Assembly (NCBI GenBank): GCA_018666295.1
Contig: JABIZW010000044.1
Coordinates: forward strand, 1 to 6,571
Direction of reading: 5' to 3'
Source: Halieaceae bacterium
GTDB taxonomy: Bacteria > Pseudomonadota > Gammaproteobacteria > Pseudomonadales > Halieaceae
Length of the DNA: 6,571 nt
Part shown: piece by piece, positions 4,284-6,571 of the stretch
Layout of the letters: each line of letters begins with the position of its first letter
Numbering within the stretch: position 1 is the first letter of the stretch
Translations under genes and position numbers: made by a program
The notes under the pieces: generated by a model
Seen by the model: the letters and a program-made list of their open reading frames with translations, nothing else
The model's database searches: none
Told to the model about the DNA's origin: nothing

Positions 4284-6571
4284 GTGACTAAATTTTTCTC
4301 AAGAAAGAAAGCTGCAATTTTGGCGCTGGCCGTGCCTGTTGCAATGGGCTTACCGGTCCAAGTACTTGCCCAAGACGGTGAAATCGAAGAGGTAATCATT
4401 ACGGGTACACGCGTTGCAGATCGTTCTGCTGCTGACTCCCCGGTACCTGTTGACGTTATTAGCGGCAGCGATTTTCGTGACACCGCCTCGACTGACATCC
4501 AAGATATGTTGCGGACATCGGTTCCTTCATACGATGTGAACGCACAGCCTATTTCGGATGCGGCAACCATTGTTCGCCCTGCAAACCTTCGTGGTTTGTC
4601 ACCGGATAACACATTGGTGTTGGTGAACGGTAAGCGACGTCATCGCGGTTCTGTGATCTCTTTCTTGGGTGGTGGTATTTCCGACGGCGCTCAAGGTGTT
4701 GATTTGTCAGCGATACCGTCACTTGCACTCAAGCAGGTGGAAGTACTTCGTGACGGCGCGTCATCGCAGTATGGCTCTGACGCAATTGCAGGTGTAATGA
4801 ACTTCCTGCTTCGCGACGACGCCGAGGGCTTTGAAGTGGTCACGCGCTACGGCGAGATGTTCGAAGGTGACGGCACCAATTACATGATTTCAGCAAACCT
4901 CGGCATGCCGTTAGGTGATAACGGATTTTTGAATATCACAGGTGAGATGCGTGATGTTGAAGGTACAGTTCGTGCGGCGCCGCGTAATGACGTACAGGCA
5001 GCGATCGCAGGCGGTTATGCGCCAGTATCTGATTTCGCAACCATCAACTCTTATACATCAGAAGCCACCCAGTACTGGGGTTCTCCCGATGTTGATGACG
5101 ATGTGAAGTTGTTCTTCAACTCAGCGATCGAACTCAACGATTCAACTGAGCTCTATGCGTTTGGTAACTTCGCAGAGCGAACCGTCACCGGTGGCTTCTT
5201 TTACCGAAATGTCGTGGGCAATGGTTCAGGTGGTGGTCAGCGCGGTGGTGTCTACAGAGGACCGCAGGTTGATCCTCTAACAGGTCTTGCATCGTCTGCT
5301 GACAACGCAGTCGCTTCGGTACTTGTCGGCGATATGGACGGTGGCTCTAGTTGTATCGACGGTATTCCGTTGACAAACAACGGTGTCATTCCAGATGCAG
5401 GTTTGTTAGCGGCGGTTACGGCTGATGCAAATTGTTTCTCTTTCATCGAGACCATCCCTGGTGGGTTTGTGCCACGATTTGGTGGTGACAACGAAGATTC
5501 AGCGATCGCAGTGGGTGTTCGAGGTGACGTTTCTCTCATGGGTGGTTTGACCTATGACCTGAGTGCTCAGACAGGTTCTAACAAGACGACATACTTTATC
5601 CGTAACACGATCAATGCGTCACTGGGGCCAAATACACCGCGTGACTTTACGCCCGGTGGTTATGAGCAGACAGAAACGGTAATCAACGCCAATTTTGTGA
5701 AGACAGTTGATGCTGGTTTTGCTTCTGATCTCAACGTTGCATTTGGTGCGGAATACCGCGAAGAAGAGTTCGATCTGACCGCGGGTGATCCAGCATCTTA
5801 TGCGTTGGGGCCGTTAGCAGCTCAAGGATTCTCTTCAAGCTCAAATGGGTTTGGTGGATTCCCAAGAGACACCTCTGCGTCGCAAGACAGCACTGCGTTT
5901 TACATTGACCTGGAGACGGACGTTACCGATGCCTTGACTGTGCAGGCAGCTGTTCGTTACGAAGACTTTAGTGTCTTCGGCGATACAACGAATGTAAAAA
6001 TTGCGGGTATTTATCGCCTCAGTGATGACGTTCGTATCCGTGCTTCGCGCTCAACAGGCTTCCACGCACCGACGTCTGGTCAGGCGAGCATCACGAATGT
6101 GACAACCCAGAACCAGAACATCAATGGTGTACCAACACTGGTTGACCAGGGCACATTGCCCCTCAATTCAGCGGCGGGTCAGTTGGCGGCAGGCTTTGTT
6201 GAAAGCCAAACTGGTGTCCGTCCAGCGCTGGGTACAGAGGATGCGGATAACTACTCACTGGGTATAGCCGTTGACATTGACGCCTTCTCATTCACCTTGG
6301 ATTACTACAACATTAAGGTGACCGATCGGATCGCTTTGGGCGCAAACGTTAACTTCCTCGACGCGCTTAACGCAGTTAATGGCGATAGCTACACAGAGGT
6401 TGGTTTGGCATTGACAGGGTTAGACGCCGGTGGCTTCATCGATCGCCAAGATTTCGTGGGGCTCGATGATCTGTCTCAGTTCCGGTTCTTTACCAATGCA
6501 TTTGGTACAGACACTCAAGGTCTTGATCTGGTAGGTAAGGTTGATTTTGATGCAATGGGTGGCATGTCCAC
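4284..6571 (+). CDS. TonB-dependent receptor, N-terminal and barrel part (3' end outside window)
   Basis: Open from GTG 4284 to the window end with no stop: 762 full codons, and no terminal beta-signal reached, so the whole protein is longer. It is an outer-membrane TonB-dependent importer. Seen in order: a signal peptide with MTKFFSRKK, a hydrophobic core and likely cleavage at VLA-Q (after residue 29); a TonB box-like EEVIITGTR (35-43); and a plug domain from about 50 to 175. The plug contains ANLRGLSPDNTLVLVNGKRR (100-119) and VEVLRDGASSQYGSDAIAGV (152-171) followed by MNF. Barrel strands follow. A Gly-rich loop, NGSGGGQRGG, lies at 313-322, and two Cys (357 and 384) in a loop-like stretch could form a disulfide. 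The plug wording differs from ferric-siderophore receptors I know, so a substrate is not assigned. The start is set by AGGAG. It sits 227 bp past the SDR gene, probably with its own promoter. Confidence 0.94.
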   Translation, partial: MTKFFSRKKAAILALAVPVAMGLPVQVLAQDGEIEEVIITGTRVADRSAADSPVPVDVISGSDFRDTASTDIQDMLRTSVPSYDVNAQPISDAATIVRPANLRGLSPDNTLVLVNGKRRHRGSVISFLGGGISDGAQGVDLSAIPSLALKQVEVLRDGASSQYGSDAIAGVMNFLLRDDAEGFEVVTRYGEMFEGDGTNYMISANLGMPLGDNGFLNITGEMRDVEGTVRAAPRNDVQAAIAGGYAPVSDFATINSYTSEATQYWGSPDVDDDVKLFFNSAIELNDSTELYAFGNFAERTVTGGFFYRNVVGNGSGGGQRGGVYRGPQVDPLTGLASSADNAVASVLVGDMDGGSSCIDGIPLTNNGVIPDAGLLAAVTADANCFSFIETIPGGFVPRFGGDNEDSAIAVGVRGDVSLMGGLTYDLSAQTGSNKTTYFIRNTINASLGPNTPRDFTPGGYEQTETVINANFVKTVDAGFASDLNVAFGAEYREEEFDLTAGDPASYALGPLAAQGFSSSSNGFGGFPRDTSASQDSTAFYIDLETDVTDALTVQAAVRYEDFSVFGDTTNVKIAGIYRLSDDVRIRASRSTGFHAPTSGQASITNVTTQNQNINGVPTLVDQGTLPLNSAAGQLAAGFVESQTGVRPALGTEDADNYSLGIAVDIDAFSFTLDYYNIKVTDRIALGANVNFLDALNAVNGDSYTEVGLALTGLDAGGFIDRQDFVGLDDLSQFRFFTNAFGTDTQGLDLVGKVDFDAMGGMS

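Noticed and set aside
4268..4612. A 114-codon minus-strand frame across the TBDR-2 start
   Set aside because: It is antisense to the signal peptide, TonB box and plug, and its translation has no recognisable domain.
5001..5509. Two copies of the octamer GCGATCGC (5001-5008 and 5502-5509), resembling the cyanobacterial HIP1 repeat
   Set aside because: Both are in frame and encode Ala-Ile-Ala, and only two copies occur, so this is best explained by coding sequence. The gene content is not cyanobacterial.
1..6571. CRISPR array, transposon, phage, toxin-antitoxin or defence system
   Set aside because: No regular direct repeats, transposase-like or integrase-like frames, or defence domains are visible; the window is almost fully explained by four ordinary genes.

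Overview
The window is a 6.6-kb piece of a Gram-negative chromosome. It holds two complete metabolic genes flanked by two outer-membrane TonB-dependent receptor (TBDR) genes, each cut off by a window edge. The layout is TBDR-1 (+, only the 3' part), a bidirectional terminator, a family III CoA-transferase (-), a divergent intergenic region of about 0.2 kb, a DHRS7-like short-chain dehydrogenase/reductase (+), a 227-bp leader region, and TBDR-2 (+, only the 5' part). Outer-membrane receptors with a TonB box and C-terminal aromatic beta-signal place it in a diderm. The roughly even base composition and the mix of TBDRs with acyl-CoA and SDR genes fit a marine gammaproteobacterium of the OM60/NOR5 (Halieaceae) type. 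That assignment is an inference from gene style, not from a marker gene.

Region by region: positions 1-1776 encode the barrel of TBDR-1 down to its terminal Phe. TBDR-1 and the CoA-transferase converge on a perfect 28-nt palindrome (1794-1821) with A- and T-tracts that can terminate transcription from both sides. The CoA-transferase (1843-3015) has the family's catalytic Asp at residue 169. Between it and the SDR lie two perfect 15-bp palindromes and one 14-bp inverted repeat, which are candidate operator sites. The SDR is best started at GTG 3229, behind an AAGGAG ribosome site, rather than at the in-frame ATG 3172. TBDR-2 starts at GTG 4284 inside an ATGTGA overlap. It carries a signal peptide, a TonB box and a complete plug domain, and stays open to the window end (762 full codons).

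A plausible joint role is uptake of an external substrate by the TBDRs, followed by oxidation or reduction (SDR) and CoA activation (CoA-transferase). The genes are not one operon, though: the orientations are + - + +, and substrates cannot be read from the sequence. I found no CRISPR array, tRNA, rRNA, insertion sequence or phage gene, and no convincing sign of a new system. The points most worth a second look are regulatory: the palindromes at 3054-3114, the structured leader at 4141-4283, and the ATGTGA start of TBDR-2.
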